35,263 nt of DNA from Terriglobia bacterium (lineage in GTDB: Bacteria > Acidobacteriota > Terriglobia > Bryobacterales > Bryobacteraceae): NCBI GenBank assembly GCA_020073615.1, contig JAIQEX010000070.1, forward strand, positions 1 through 35,263, in the 5' to 3' direction. The translations under genes were made by a program, and so were the position numbers. Shown one piece after another: positions 23,871 through 32,658 of the stretch (position 1 is the stretch's first letter; each line of letters begins with the position of its first letter). The notes under the pieces are model-generated. The model did not search any database. It saw only the letters and a program-made list of their open reading frames with translations, and had not been told where the DNA came from.

Positions 23871-25211
23871 ATGACTATCGAGGGAATCAATGCGTTGGTG
23901 GTGGGGATGAAAAAATCCGGCATGGCGTCGGCCGGGCTGCTGGCACGCCACGGCGCCCATGTGCGCGCCACCGATTTGAAGCCGCTCGACGAACTTCCCG
24001 AGGCGCGCCCCCTGCTGGAGCGCCTGCGCATTCCCTTCGCGCGGCAGACCCCGGAAGTGTTCCAGGCGTGCGATCTGATTGTTCTCTCCCCCGATGTGCC
24101 GGCGGACCTGCCGCCGCTCGAGGAAGCCCGGCGGCGGGGCGCGCGCGTGATGGGCGAGGTGGAGCTGGCCGCGCCGTTTCTCAAGGGGCGGACCATCGGC
24201 GTCACGGGCTCGAACGGCAAGACCACCACCACCAGCCTGGTCGGCCATATCCTGCGCGACGCCGCCGTGCCCGTGCAGGTCGGCGGAAACATCGGCACGC
24301 CGGTCACGGCCATGGTGGATGCCTCCCGCGACGATGGCTGGAACGTGCTGGAGCTTTCCAGCTTCCAGCTGGAAACCATCGAGGAGTTCCGGGCGCACAT
24401 CGGCCTGGCGCTCAACGTCACCCAGAACCACCTGGATCGCCACCACACGTTCGCCAATTATGCCGCCGCCAAGGGCCGGCTCTTCGAAACCATGCACGCC
24501 GCCGATTGCGCCGTGCTGAACGCCGAGGACCCCGTGTGCGCCGCCTATGCGGAGCGCACCGTGGCCGCCATCGAGTGGTTCAGCAGCCGGCGCAAAGTAT
24601 CGCCCGGCGCCAGCCTGTGCGGCGAAAAACTGGTGCTCGACGGCAAGCTGCTCATGGATGCCGCGGAGATTCCCATACGCGGCCGGCACAACGTGGAGAA
24701 CGTGCTGGCCGCCGCGGTGGCCGCGGCGCGCGCCGGCGTTGACCGGGAGCACATCCGCGCCGCCGTGCGCACCTTCAAAGCCGTCGAGCACCGGTTGGAA
24801 TTCGTGCGCCAGGTGAGCGGCATCGATTTCTACAACGATTCCAAAGCCACCAGCGTGGATGCCACCCTGAAAGCCCTGGAGGCGTTTCCCGGTGGCCTGT
24901 GGGTGATTCTGGGCGGTAAGGACAAGGGGCTGGACTACAGCGTCCTGCGCGCGCCGCTGGCCGTGCGGGCGCACGCCGCGCTATTGATCGGCGCCGCGGC
25001 CGCGAAGATCGCGGACCAGTTGCAGGGCGCCCTGCCGCTGGTCGATTCCCGCACGCTCGATGCCGCCATCGCCCACGCCTATGCCCACGGGAAGCCCGGC
25101 GATACTGTGCTGCTGGCCCCGGCCTGCGCCAGCTTCGACCAGTTCAAAGACTATGAGCAGCGCGGCGAAGTCTTCAAACAGATCGTCCACCAACTGCAAC
25201 CCAAGGATTGA
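23871..25211 (+). CDS. murD: UDP-MurNAc-L-alanine:D-glutamate ligase
   Basis: MurD adds D-glutamate to UDP-MurNAc-L-Ala. From the ATG at 23871 (2 bp after the mraY stop) the product is 446 residues, normal length. Visible: the N-terminal Rossmann turn VVGMKKSGMASAGLLARHGA, LSPDVPADLPPLEEAR, ATP loop GVTGSNGKTTTTS, GGNIGTPV, LELSSFQLETIEEF, NVTQNHLDRHHTFANYAAAK, GRHNVENVLAAAVAA, KAVEHRLEFV, YNDSKATSVDATLKAL, GGKDKGLD and LLAPACASFDQFKDYEQRG. The frame is open upstream through mraY, but that is a shadow. Confidence 0.96.
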   Translation: MTIEGINALVVGMKKSGMASAGLLARHGAHVRATDLKPLDELPEARPLLERLRIPFARQTPEVFQACDLIVLSPDVPADLPPLEEARRRGARVMGEVELAAPFLKGRTIGVTGSNGKTTTTSLVGHILRDAAVPVQVGGNIGTPVTAMVDASRDDGWNVLELSSFQLETIEEFRAHIGLALNVTQNHLDRHHTFANYAAAKGRLFETMHAADCAVLNAEDPVCAAYAERTVAAIEWFSSRRKVSPGASLCGEKLVLDGKLLMDAAEIPIRGRHNVENVLAAAVAAARAGVDREHIRAAVRTFKAVEHRLEFVRQVSGIDFYNDSKATSVDATLKALEAFPGGLWVILGGKDKGLDYSVLRAPLAVRAHAALLIGAAAAKIADQLQGALPLVDSRTLDAAIAHAYAHGKPGDTVLLAPACASFDQFKDYEQRGEVFKQIVHQLQPKD

Positions 25212-25213
25212 AT

Positions 25214-26368
25214 ATGGCACAACGGCTCAAAACCGACTGGATACTCTTCGGCACCGTCCTGGCGATGCTGTCGTTCGGCGTGCTGATCCTCTATAGCGCG
25301 TCATCGATCATGGCGCAGCTCGACCCGCGTTACGGCTCGAGCTGGCACTTCGTCATTCACCAGTTGGAGTGGGCGGCGGTGGCGGTCGCCGCCATGATGA
25401 CCCTCAAGCGGACGCATTACCGCCGGTTCCAGAACCCCACGGTGGCGCTGAGCGCGGTTGGCATTGTCCTGCTGCTGCTGGTGGCCGTCTACTTCATCGA
25501 TGCCCGGCACCACCGCTGGCTGCGCCTCGGCGGGCCCTTTGGAGTGCAGCCTTCCGAACTGGCCAAGCTCGCGCTGGTGATCTTCCTGGCGTACTTCGTC
25601 GCCTGGCGGTCGCGCGCCATCAACAACCCGCGCTACACCCTGGTCAACGCGGCCCTCGCGGTCGGACTGTTGATTTTCTGCGTGGTGGTGGCCGATCTCG
25701 GCACCGCGGTGGTGCTGGGCGGCACCGCCGCCATCGTGTTCTTCGTCGCCGGGCTGGAATGGCGCTACTGCGCCATCGTGGCCGCCGTGGCCTTCCTGGG
25801 AGTGCTGGTGTTCATCCTCGCGGCGCCTTACCGGATGGCGCGCGTGGTGAAGTTCTTCGACCCCGATTTCAAAATCATTGCCAGGTTCGATCCGCAAGGG
25901 CGGATCAAGGCCCGGCTCCAAAAGTCCCTGGTCACCAGCGACACCAACTACCAGTTGGAGCAATCCAAGATCGCCGTCGGCGCCGGCGGCCCCCTGGGGC
26001 TCGGCCTGATGAACGGCCGCCAGAAGCTGCTGTATCTGCCCGAAGCGCACACCGACTTTATTTACGCGGTGGCCGGCGAGGAAATGGGGCTGATCGGCTC
26101 GGTCGGACTGCTGGCCGGCTTCTGCGTGATTTTCTGGCGCGGCCTGCGCGCCACCGTCCGCATGCGCAGCGACGATTTCGGCCGCTACCTGGCGCTGGGC
26201 GTGACCGTCGTGGTGGTGGTGCAGGGCTTGATCAACATGAGCGTGGTACTGGGCATGATGCCCACCAAAGGCATTCCCCTGCCCATGATCAGCTACGGCG
26301 GAAGCTCGCTGCTGAGCACGCTTGCGTTGCTGGGGATTTTGATGAACGTGTCGGAACACGCGGGGTAG
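25214..26368 (+). CDS. ftsW: Septal peptidoglycan polymerase FtsW (SEDS family)
   Basis: FtsW polymerises lipid II into glycan strands together with FtsI. The 384 residues form about ten TM helices. SEDS hallmarks: LILYSASSIMA in TM1, RWLRLGGPFGVQPSELAKLA, ADLGTAVVLGGTAAIVFFVAG, the long periplasmic loop with YQLEQSKIAVGAGGPLGLGL, AHTDFIYAVAGEEMGLIGS carrying the essential Asp, and KGIPLPMISYGGSSLL near the C-terminus. I use the ATG at 25214; a TTG at 25208 overlapping the murD stop would add two residues. The gene ends directly at the repeat-flanked unit that separates it from murG. Confidence 0.93.
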   Translation: MAQRLKTDWILFGTVLAMLSFGVLILYSASSIMAQLDPRYGSSWHFVIHQLEWAAVAVAAMMTLKRTHYRRFQNPTVALSAVGIVLLLLVAVYFIDARHHRWLRLGGPFGVQPSELAKLALVIFLAYFVAWRSRAINNPRYTLVNAALAVGLLIFCVVVADLGTAVVLGGTAAIVFFVAGLEWRYCAIVAAVAFLGVLVFILAAPYRMARVVKFFDPDFKIIARFDPQGRIKARLQKSLVTSDTNYQLEQSKIAVGAGGPLGLGLMNGRQKLLYLPEAHTDFIYAVAGEEMGLIGSVGLLAGFCVIFWRGLRATVRMRSDDFGRYLALGVTVVVVVQGLINMSVVLGMMPTKGIPLPMISYGGSSLLSTLALLGILMNVSEHAG

Positions 26369-26382
26369 CTCGCTCCGCTCGC

Positions 26383-26879
26383 GGGGCCGGGGGCCAGGGG
26401 CCGGGGAGAGGTTGGCCCTCCGGGCCTGGCTTCCTGAGTGGCGTGGGTGTAGGGGTTATGGCGAAGGTTTCGCATTTTCGGGAGCTACACGTATGGCAGC
26501 GTGGCATGGATGTGGTGGTAGCGGTGTATCGCGTCTCCGGAACATTTCCGAAGTCCGAGGTGTACGGGTTGACGTCGCAGATCCGGCGGGCCGCGGTGTC
26601 GGTCCCGTCAAACATTGCCGAGGGTCACTCGCGAGCTTCGACAAAAGAGTACCTGAACCATGTTTCCATCGCGCAATCTTCCCTGGCAGAACTGGAAACG
26701 CAACTCGAGATTGCATCCCGGCTAGGCTATGTGTCCGCCCCGGATCTTATGCCGCTGTTGGACCAGACCGGCATCCTCGGCAAACAGCTCTATGCGCTTC
26801 GCGACGCGCTCATGAGGAAACAATGACCGAGCGAAGCGAGCAACCTTCCCCTGGCCCCCGACCCCCGGCCCCCGGCCCC
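26383..26879. mobile_element. Candidate repeat-flanked element carrying a four-helix-bundle ORF
   Basis: A unit of about 497 bp lies between ftsW and murG. Its left end (26383-26414) reads GGGGCCGGGGGCCAGGGG, then a GAGGTTG. Its right end (26841-26879) is the inverted counterpart: on the minus strand GGGGCC units, then CCAGGGG and AAGGTTG. A second inverted pair, GCTCGCTCCGCTCGC (26368-26382) and CCGAGCGAAGCGAGC (26827-26841), matches at 13 of 15 positions but lies outside the left G-rich tract and inside the right one. The only gene inside is the four-helix-bundle ORF. No transposase is present. I interpret it as a small passively mobilised or repeat-derived element; target duplications are not evident. 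Confidence 0.55.
26458..26826 (+). CDS. Four-helix-bundle protein (23S rRNA intervening-sequence type)
   Basis: The 122-residue protein matches the 23S rRNA IVS/S23 family, a stand-alone four-helix bundle related to the Avd accessory protein of diversity-generating retroelements. Motifs: HFRELHVWQRGMDVVVAVYR (helix 1), FPKSEVYGLTSQIRRAAVSV (the family's 'F-P--E-YGL--Q-RRAA-S-P-NIAEG' core), SNIAEGHSRASTKEYLNHVS, and a final LGKQLYALRDALMRKQ helix. Length is typical. The biochemical role of the family is not settled; nucleic-acid binding is suggested by its basic surface and rRNA location. Its stop overlaps the murG ATG (ATGA), so it is translated within the dcw operon. It has no connection to cell-wall synthesis that I know of. 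Confidence 0.88.
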   Translation: MAKVSHFRELHVWQRGMDVVVAVYRVSGTFPKSEVYGLTSQIRRAAVSVPSNIAEGHSRASTKEYLNHVSIAQSSLAELETQLEIASRLGYVSAPDLMPLLDQTGILGKQLYALRDALMRKQ

Positions 26880-27938
26880 TTTCTTCTCTCCGGCGGCGGA
26901 ACCGGCGGCCACGTGATTCCCGCCCTGGCCGTCGCGCGGGAATTGCGCACGCGGGGGCATGAAGTGTTCTTCGTTGGGACGGAACGCGGGTTGGAGGCGA
27001 AACTCGTGCCGGCGGAGGGATTCGAGTTGAAGACGATCGATATCGGCGGCTTGAATCGCGTGGGGTTGCGGCAGAAGCTGGCGACCCTTGCCCGGCTGCC
27101 GTTCACCACGGCGCATTGCGCCCGTTTCGTGCGCCGCGCTTCGGCCGTCTTCAGTATGGGCGGTTATGTCGCCGGGCCTCCGGTACTGGCGGCGCTGCTG
27201 TGGCGCGTTCCGGTGGTGGTGATGGAGCCCAATGCCGTTCCCGGGTTCACCAACCGCGCCATCGGCCGGCTGGTGGCGCGCGCGCTGATTTCGTTTCCGG
27301 AGACCGCGGCCTGGTTTCCCAAGGGCCGGACCGAAGCTACCGGACTGCCCGTCCGCGAGGAGTTCTTTCGCATCCGACCGCGCGCTCGCGGAGAGACGCT
27401 CAACATCCTGATCACCGGCGGCAGCCAGGGGTCGCGCCGGCTGAACCAGGCGGCGCGCCGGAGTTGGGCCCTGTTTCGCGGCGCCGGGCTTCCCGTGCGC
27501 CTCGTCCACCAGACCGGGCCCGCCGGATTCGAGCAGTTGCGCGACGATTTTGCCGCCTCCGGCCTGGAGGGCGAAACCGTGCCCTTCATCACGGACATGC
27601 CAGCGGCGTTCGCCGCCGCCGACCTGGTGGTGTGCCGCGCGGGCGCGGGCGCGGTGTCGGAACTGGCGGCGGCGGGGAAACCGTCGATCCTGGTGCCGTT
27701 TCCCTTCGCCGCTGACGATCATCAGACCCGCAACGCCGAGGCCTTGGAGCGCGCCGGCGCCGCCCGCCTGGTCCGCGATGCGGAAATGGACGGCGAGAAG
27801 CTCTTTGCCGCGGTCGCGGAGCTCGCCCGGACGTCCGGGGCCCTGGAACGGATGGGAGAAGCGGCGCGGCAGTTTGCCCGTCCCGGCGCCGCGCGGCGGG
27901 CCGCGGAAATACTGGAGGAGGTTGCGCGGCGCGCGTAA
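26823..27938 (+). CDS. murG: UDP-GlcNAc:lipid I N-acetylglucosaminyltransferase
   Basis: MurG makes lipid II at the inner face of the cytoplasmic membrane. The 371 residues contain the first glycine loop LLSGGGTGGHVIPALAVAREL (from about 20), FVGTERGLEAKLVPAEG, the second loop FSMGGYVAGPPVLAAL, EPNAVPGFTNRAIG, LITGGSQGSRRLNQAA, DMPAAFAAADLVVCRAGAGAVSELAAAGKPSILVPFPFAADDHQTRN (acceptor and UDP-GlcNAc sites) and a C-terminal helix. The first 19 residues (TERSEQPSPGPRPPAPGP) are not MurG-like: they are encoded by the flanking G-rich repeat. The start is the ATG at 26823 overlapping the previous stop. Confidence 0.93.
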   Translation: MTERSEQPSPGPRPPAPGPFLLSGGGTGGHVIPALAVARELRTRGHEVFFVGTERGLEAKLVPAEGFELKTIDIGGLNRVGLRQKLATLARLPFTTAHCARFVRRASAVFSMGGYVAGPPVLAALLWRVPVVVMEPNAVPGFTNRAIGRLVARALISFPETAAWFPKGRTEATGLPVREEFFRIRPRARGETLNILITGGSQGSRRLNQAARRSWALFRGAGLPVRLVHQTGPAGFEQLRDDFAASGLEGETVPFITDMPAAFAAADLVVCRAGAGAVSELAAAGKPSILVPFPFAADDHQTRNAEALERAGAARLVRDAEMDGEKLFAAVAELARTSGALERMGEAARQFARPGAARRAAEILEEVARRA

Positions 27939-27948
27939 CAGTTTTCCA

Positions 27949-27991
27949 TTGACAGATCGGGCGCAAGCCGGAACAATACATTAAGGAAATG
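27949..27991 (+). promoter_or_regulatory. Possible internal promoter and RBS before murC
   Basis: The 50-bp murG-murC gap is the longest inside the murD-ftsZ part apart from the inserted unit. It holds TTGACA (27949-27954), then AACAAT (27972-27977) after 17 bp. AAGGAA lies just before the murC ATG. This could start transcripts for murC-ftsQ-ftsA-ftsZ. The -10 is only a fair match. Confidence 0.4.
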
Positions 27992-29362
27992 TTTTTTCGT
28001 CCCCAGCACCTTCATTTTACGGGCATCGGCGGCATCGGCATGAGCGGCATCGCCGAGGTGCTGCTCAACCTCGGATACCAGATCAGCGGCTCCGACCTGA
28101 AGCTCTCGCCCGTTACCGAGCGGCTCGAGCGCATGGGCGCCCGCATCTACCCCGGCCACGACGCCGCCCACATCGCCGGCGCGCGCGCCCTGGTGGTGAG
28201 CTCCGCGGTGGACGCCCAGAATCCCGAGGTGCAGGAGGCGCGGCGGCTGCAGATTCCGGTGATCCCGCGCGGCGAGCTGCTGGCCGAGCTGATGCGGCTG
28301 AAGTACGGAATCGCCGTGTCCGGCAGCCACGGCAAGACCACCACCACCTCGCTGACCGCCACCATTCTGAACTTCGCGGGGCTCGATCCCACGGTGGTGG
28401 TCGGCGGGCGCGTGGGCACCATGGGCGGCTCCAACGCGCGTGTGGGCCGCAGCGACTTCCTGGTGGTGGAGTCGGACGAAAGCGACGGCTCGTTCCTCAA
28501 GCTCGCGCCCATCATGGCGGTGGTGACCAATATCGACCGCGAGCACCTGGACTACTATCCGTCGCTCGACGCCATCCGCGCGGCGTTCATCGAGTTCGTC
28601 AACAAGGTGCCGTTCTACGGAGCGGCCATCGTCTGCCTGGACGACGCCAATGTGCAGAGCATCATGCCCGCGATCAGGCGCCGCACCATCGCCTACGGCA
28701 CCACCGCCCAGGCCGACATGGAGGCCGGCGAAATCGCCTGCGGTCCGTTTGCCAGCGACTTTTCGCTGCGCTACCGCGGCGCCGATCTCGGGCGCTTCCA
28801 CCTCGCCATCCCCGGGCGGCACAACGTGCTCAACGCCACGGCGGCCGTGGTGGTGGCCATGGAACTGGAGGTGAAGCCGGACCTGATCCGCCAGGCGCTG
28901 GCCACCTTCGGCGGCGTGGACCGGCGGTTTCAGGTGCGCGGCAAGGAGCGCGGCATCACCGTGATCGACGATTACGGCCATCATCCCACGGAAATCCGCG
29001 CCACCCTCGACGCCGCCCGGCTGTGCGGTTTTTCGCGCATCCATGTGCTCTTTCAGCCGCACCGCTTCACGCGCACGTTTCACCTCATGGACGAGTTCGC
29101 GCGCGCCTTCAACCAGGCCGACAGCCTGTTCGTCATGGATATCTACGCGGCTTCGGAGGCGCCCATCGAAGGCGTCACCGCGGAGGCCCTGGTGGAGCGC
29201 ATCCGCCAGTTCGGACACCGCGGCGCCGAGTATGTGGGCTCGATCGACTGCGGCGTGGACGCGCTCGCCGCCGCCGCACGGGAAGGCGACGCCGCGCTGA
29301 CGCTGGGGGCCGGCAACGTCTGGCAGGCAGGCGAAATGCTGCTGGAGAGGCTGCGTTCATGA
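27989..29362 (+). CDS. murC: UDP-N-acetylmuramate:L-alanine ligase
   Basis: MurC attaches the first stem-peptide residue, L-alanine, to UDP-MurNAc. The 457-residue product shows [20 protein letters not shown] (UDP binding), [35 protein letters not shown], the ATP loop [91 protein letters not shown] and [20 protein letters not shown]. Its stop overlaps the ftsQ ATG by 4 bp. In many related clusters murB follows here; it does not in this window. Confidence 0.96.
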   Translation: MFFRPQHLHFTGIGGIGMSGIAEVLLNLGYQISGSDLKLSPVTERLERMGARIYPGHDAAHIAGARALVVSSAVDAQNPEVQEARRLQIPVIPRGELLAELMRLKYGIAVSGSHGKTTTTSLTATILNFAGLDPTVVVGGRVGTMGGSNARVGRSDFLVVESDESDGSFLKLAPIMAVVTNIDREHLDYYPSLDAIRAAFIEFVNKVPFYGAAIVCLDDANVQSIMPAIRRRTIAYGTTAQADMEAGEIACGPFASDFSLRYRGADLGRFHLAIPGRHNVLNATAAVVVAMELEVKPDLIRQALATFGGVDRRFQVRGKERGITVIDDYGHHPTEIRATLDAARLCGFSRIHVLFQPHRFTRTFHLMDEFARAFNQADSLFVMDIYAASEAPIEGVTAEALVERIRQFGHRGAEYVGSIDCGVDALAAAAREGDAALTLGAGNVWQAGEMLLERLRS

Positions 29363-30123
29363 CGCGCGACAACCGGAAATCCCGCGGCGTCCGCTGGCGG
29401 CTGTGGCTCTCGCTCACCGCTCTCGGCGTGGTTTGCGTGTCCACCGCCATGGCGGCCCGGCGCCTGCAGCAGTACGTCCTCGCCGGCCCGCAATTCACCT
29501 TTTCCCGCGAGCGCAAAGACGCGCTGGTCATACAGGGTTTGCAGTATGCTTCGCGCTCCAAAGTGCGCCGCATCTTCGCCGCGGATTTCGAGCACAGCGT
29601 CTTCGCCATCCCCCTGGCCGAGCGCCGCCGCCGGCTCCTGGCCATCGACTGGGTGGAAGACGCCCTGGTCTCGCGCGTCTGGCCCGACCGCCTGGCCGTG
29701 ATCGTGCGCGAGCGCAAGCCGGTGGCGTTCGTCTTTTTCCGTTCCGGCGTCCTGCTGATCGATGCCCACGGAGTGCTGCTCGATCCGCCGCCGCAGGCGC
29801 AGTTCGCCTTCCCGGTGCTGAGCGGCGTGCGCGAAAGCGAGACCGAATCCGAGCGCCAGGAGCGCGTGCGCGCGCTGCTGCGCGTCGAGGAGGATATGGG
29901 ATACCTGGCCAAGGATGTTTCCGAAGTCAACGCCGCCGATCCCGATGATATCCGCATCGTCGCCCAGATGGACCATCGCGCCGTGGAATTGCGGATGGGC
30001 GACGGCAACTTCGCGCGGCGCTATCAGAATTTTGTCAATCACTATCCGGAAATTCGCAAGCGCTCGCCGGAAGTGAAGGTTTTCGACCTGCGGCTGGACG
30101 ACCGCATCACCGCAAAGGATTAG
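29359..30123 (+). CDS. ftsQ: Cell division protein FtsQ
   Basis: FtsQ is a bitopic divisome protein that links early and late division proteins. The 254 residues have a basic cytoplasmic tail, one TM (about 14-32, [19 protein letters not shown]) and a periplasmic POTRA domain ([20 protein letters not shown] to [20 protein letters not shown]). The beta domain follows: [20 protein letters not shown], then [19 protein letters not shown]. The frame is open further upstream but overlaps murC; the ATG at 29359 gives the proper membrane topology. It is 5 bp before ftsA. Confidence 0.88.
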   Translation: MTRDNRKSRGVRWRLWLSLTALGVVCVSTAMAARRLQQYVLAGPQFTFSRERKDALVIQGLQYASRSKVRRIFAADFEHSVFAIPLAERRRRLLAIDWVEDALVSRVWPDRLAVIVRERKPVAFVFFRSGVLLIDAHGVLLDPPPQAQFAFPVLSGVRESETESERQERVRALLRVEEDMGYLAKDVSEVNAADPDDIRIVAQMDHRAVELRMGDGNFARRYQNFVNHYPEIRKRSPEVKVFDLRLDDRITAKD

Positions 30124-30128
30124 CAAGT

Positions 30129-31328
30129 ATGGCAACGAAACCGATCTATGCAGTAGGGCTCGACGCGGGCAGCACGAAAACGCGCCTGGTGGTGGCGGTC
30201 CTGGAAGAGGGGTGTCTGCGTTTCCTGGGCTCGGCCGCCGTGCCCTCCAACGGGTGGTCGAAGGGCCGGATCGCCGACCAGAGAGCGGTGGCCGACACCA
30301 TCGTGGCCGCGCTGCGCGAGGCCGAGGCGAAAGCCGGCGTTTCGGTGGAACAGGCGGTAGTGGGAATCGGCGGCCCCACCGTGCGCGGCGCCAATGGCCG
30401 CGGCGTACTGGAGCTGGGATTCGTGCGCGAGGTCGAGCAGCGCGACGTGAATCGCGTGGTGGACCGCGCCTCCCGCGTGCAGTTGCATGAAGACCGCATG
30501 CTCCTCCAGATGTTCCCGCAGGATTTCGTGGTGGACGGACACCCCGGTCACCGCGACCCCCGCAAAATGCTGGCCTCGCAACTGGAGATCAACGTCCACC
30601 TGCTGACCGCGTCGGTAGTGGAGCACAATTCGCTGATCGGCGCCGTCAACCAGGCCCACATTGCGGTGGAAGAGACGGCGTTTGAAGCCCTGGCCGCGTG
30701 CTACGCCGCGGTCCTGCCCGAGGAGCGGCGCGAGGGCATCGCGCTGGTGGACATCGGTTCGGAATCGACCGAGCTGGTGGTGTACCGCGGCGATGCCATG
30801 TACCTCGCCTCCACGGTGCAGGTCTGCGGCGACCATTTCACGCGCGACCTGGCCAAGGGCCTGTGCCTGAGTTTCGAGGATGCCGAGGTGGTGAAGTTGG
30901 AATACGGTTGCGCCGTCTCCGAATCCTGCCCCGAGAATGTGCTGGTGGAGCTGCCCACGCCCGAGAATCGCGAGCGCCGTCACGCGCACCTGAAGTTCGT
31001 CAACGGCATCCTGGAAGCGCGCGCCGAAGAGCTGTTCCGCTTTGTCCGCGGCGAGCTGGCGCGCGTAAGCATGGACAATGCGCTGGTCGGGGGGGTGTTT
31101 CTCACGGGCGCGGCGGCGCGGCTGCCCGACCTCTGCGACGTTGCCGAGCGCGTGCTGCAATGCCAGGCGCGCTATGGCCTGCCCTTTGGAATTCAGAACT
31201 GGCCGGAGGCGATGAACGATCCCGCGTGGAGCACCGCCGCCGGCCTGGCCATGTATTCGGCCAAGTTGAAAGTGAAAGCGGAGCAGCAGCGGATGACCAC
31301 CGGGTGGTTGGGGAAGATTTTGCGTTAG
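30129..31328 (+). CDS. ftsA: Cell division protein FtsA
   Basis: FtsA is an actin-like ATPase that anchors FtsZ to the membrane. The 399 residues begin with the phosphate-1 motif AVGLDAGSTKTRLVVAV, followed by the 1C domain (VGIGGPTVRGANGRGVLELG), VEETAFEALAACYAAVL, phosphate-2 LVDIGSESTELVVYRGDAMY, and an adenosine motif VFLTGAAARLPDLCDVAER. A C-terminal amphipathic targeting helix (TTGWLGKILR) ends the protein, as expected. Start ATG, gap of 5 bp from ftsQ, 20 bp to ftsZ. Confidence 0.95.
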   Translation: MATKPIYAVGLDAGSTKTRLVVAVLEEGCLRFLGSAAVPSNGWSKGRIADQRAVADTIVAALREAEAKAGVSVEQAVVGIGGPTVRGANGRGVLELGFVREVEQRDVNRVVDRASRVQLHEDRMLLQMFPQDFVVDGHPGHRDPRKMLASQLEINVHLLTASVVEHNSLIGAVNQAHIAVEETAFEALAACYAAVLPEERREGIALVDIGSESTELVVYRGDAMYLASTVQVCGDHFTRDLAKGLCLSFEDAEVVKLEYGCAVSESCPENVLVELPTPENRERRHAHLKFVNGILEARAEELFRFVRGELARVSMDNALVGGVFLTGAAARLPDLCDVAERVLQCQARYGLPFGIQNWPEAMNDPAWSTAAGLAMYSAKLKVKAEQQRMTTGWLGKILR

Positions 31329-31348
31329 AGATGGAAGGAAGGTGACTC

Positions 31349-32578
31349 ATGGGACTGATCGATACCGACATGGACGACCTGAAATACGAGATCGAAGAAG
31401 AACCGCACCTCGCCACGCGCATCAAAGTGATCGGTGTCGGCGGCGGAGGATGCAATGCCGTGGCCCGCATGGTGGCGGAGGGCCTGGAGGGCGTGGAATT
31501 CTATGTCATGAACACCGACCTCCAGGTGCTCACCAACTGCGGGGTGCCCAACAAGCTGCAGATCGGCGCCAAGATGACCCGCGGCCTGGGCGCCGGTTCG
31601 AATCCGGAAATCGGCCGCCAGGCGGCGCTCGAAAACACCGACCGCATCGTCGAAGTGCTGCAGGGCGCCGACATGGTCTTCGTCACCGCCGGCCTGGGCG
31701 GCGGCACGGGGACCGGCGCGGCGCCGGTCATCGCCTCGCTGGCCAAAGAACTGGATGCGCTCACCGTGGCGGTGGTCACCAAGCCGTTCGGCTTCGAAGG
31801 GCCGCGCCGCATGCGCCTGGCCGAAGAGGGGCTCGCCAAGCTGGCCGGCTCGGCGGACACGGTCATCGCCATCCCCAACGACCGCCTGCTGGCGCTGGTG
31901 CCGCGCGGGACCAGTTTCTTCGACGCCTTCAAGGTGGCCGACGACCTTCTGCGCCAGGCAGTGCAGGGCATCAGCGATATCATCATCACTCCCGGCCTGA
32001 TCAACCGCGACTTCTCCGACATCAAATCCACCATGGTCGGCATGGGCTACGCCATGATGGGCACGGCCATCGGACGCGGCGAAAAAGCGGCCGTCGATGC
32101 GGCGCGCCAGGCCATCAGTTGTCCGCTGCTGGAGGATTCGCGCATCGCCGGCTCGCGCGGCATCCTGATCAACATCACCGGATCGAGCCGCCTGGGCCTG
32201 CATGAGGTCAACGAAGCTTGCTCGATTATCCGCGAGGCCGCCGAATGCGACGACGTACAGATCAATTTCGGCGTGATCATGAACGAGTCCATGGCCGACG
32301 CCGTGAAGATCACCGTGATCGCCACCGGCTTCCAGCCCGAGCATGCGCCGGTTGCCGAGCGGCGGACCAACGTGACGCCGGTGATCCGCGTGCAGCCGCC
32401 CCCGCCCGAGCCCGCGCGCGCTCCCGTGCCCCCGCCCGCGCCGGTCGCGCCGCCGCCCGTTTTCCTGGAGCCCGAGCCGGAACCGGAACCGGTGCTGGCC
32501 GCCGAGCCCGAGCCCGTGCTCGACATGGACGACCTCGATACCCCGGCGTACCTCCGCCAGGGCCGCCTGCTGAATTGA
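31349..32578 (+). CDS. ftsZ: Cell division protein FtsZ
   Basis: FtsZ is the tubulin-like GTPase that forms the division ring. The 409 residues have an N-terminal extension, the nucleotide loop GVGGGGCNAVARMV, the tubulin signature GLGGGTGTGAAPVIA (from about 115), VTKPFGFEGPRRMRLAEEGL, NDRLLALVPRGTSFFDAF, the synergy loop ISDIIITPGLINRDFSDIKS, and MGTAIGRGEKAAVDAARQA. A long Pro/Glu linker leads to the C-terminal peptide LDTPAYLRQGR, the usual binding site for FtsA and other partners. AAGGAAGGTG before the ATG is a good ribosome binding site. It is the last gene of the cluster; no clear terminator follows. Confidence 0.97.
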   Translation: MGLIDTDMDDLKYEIEEEPHLATRIKVIGVGGGGCNAVARMVAEGLEGVEFYVMNTDLQVLTNCGVPNKLQIGAKMTRGLGAGSNPEIGRQAALENTDRIVEVLQGADMVFVTAGLGGGTGTGAAPVIASLAKELDALTVAVVTKPFGFEGPRRMRLAEEGLAKLAGSADTVIAIPNDRLLALVPRGTSFFDAFKVADDLLRQAVQGISDIIITPGLINRDFSDIKSTMVGMGYAMMGTAIGRGEKAAVDAARQAISCPLLEDSRIAGSRGILINITGSSRLGLHEVNEACSIIREAAECDDVQINFGVIMNESMADAVKITVIATGFQPEHAPVAERRTNVTPVIRVQPPPPEPARAPVPPPAPVAPPPVFLEPEPEPEPVLAAEPEPVLDMDDLDTPAYLRQGRLLN

Positions 32579-32627
32579 ACCGGAGCGCTACTGCTTGCCC
32601 TGCTATCAATCAAAAATCGGGCCGAAA

Positions 32628-32658
32628 ATGAGCGATAGAATAGGGGCGTATCGCTCAT
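32628..32658 (+). promoter_or_regulatory. Inverted repeat overlapping the fic start codon
   Basis: ATGAGCGATA (32628-32637) and TATCGCTCAT (32649-32658) are perfect 10-bp complements with an 11-nt spacer. The right arm contains the first bases of the fic ATG (32657). TAGAAT (32636-32641) at the edge of the left arm resembles a -10 box. A protein bound here, or a hairpin in the mRNA, would block fic expression. Confidence 0.6.
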
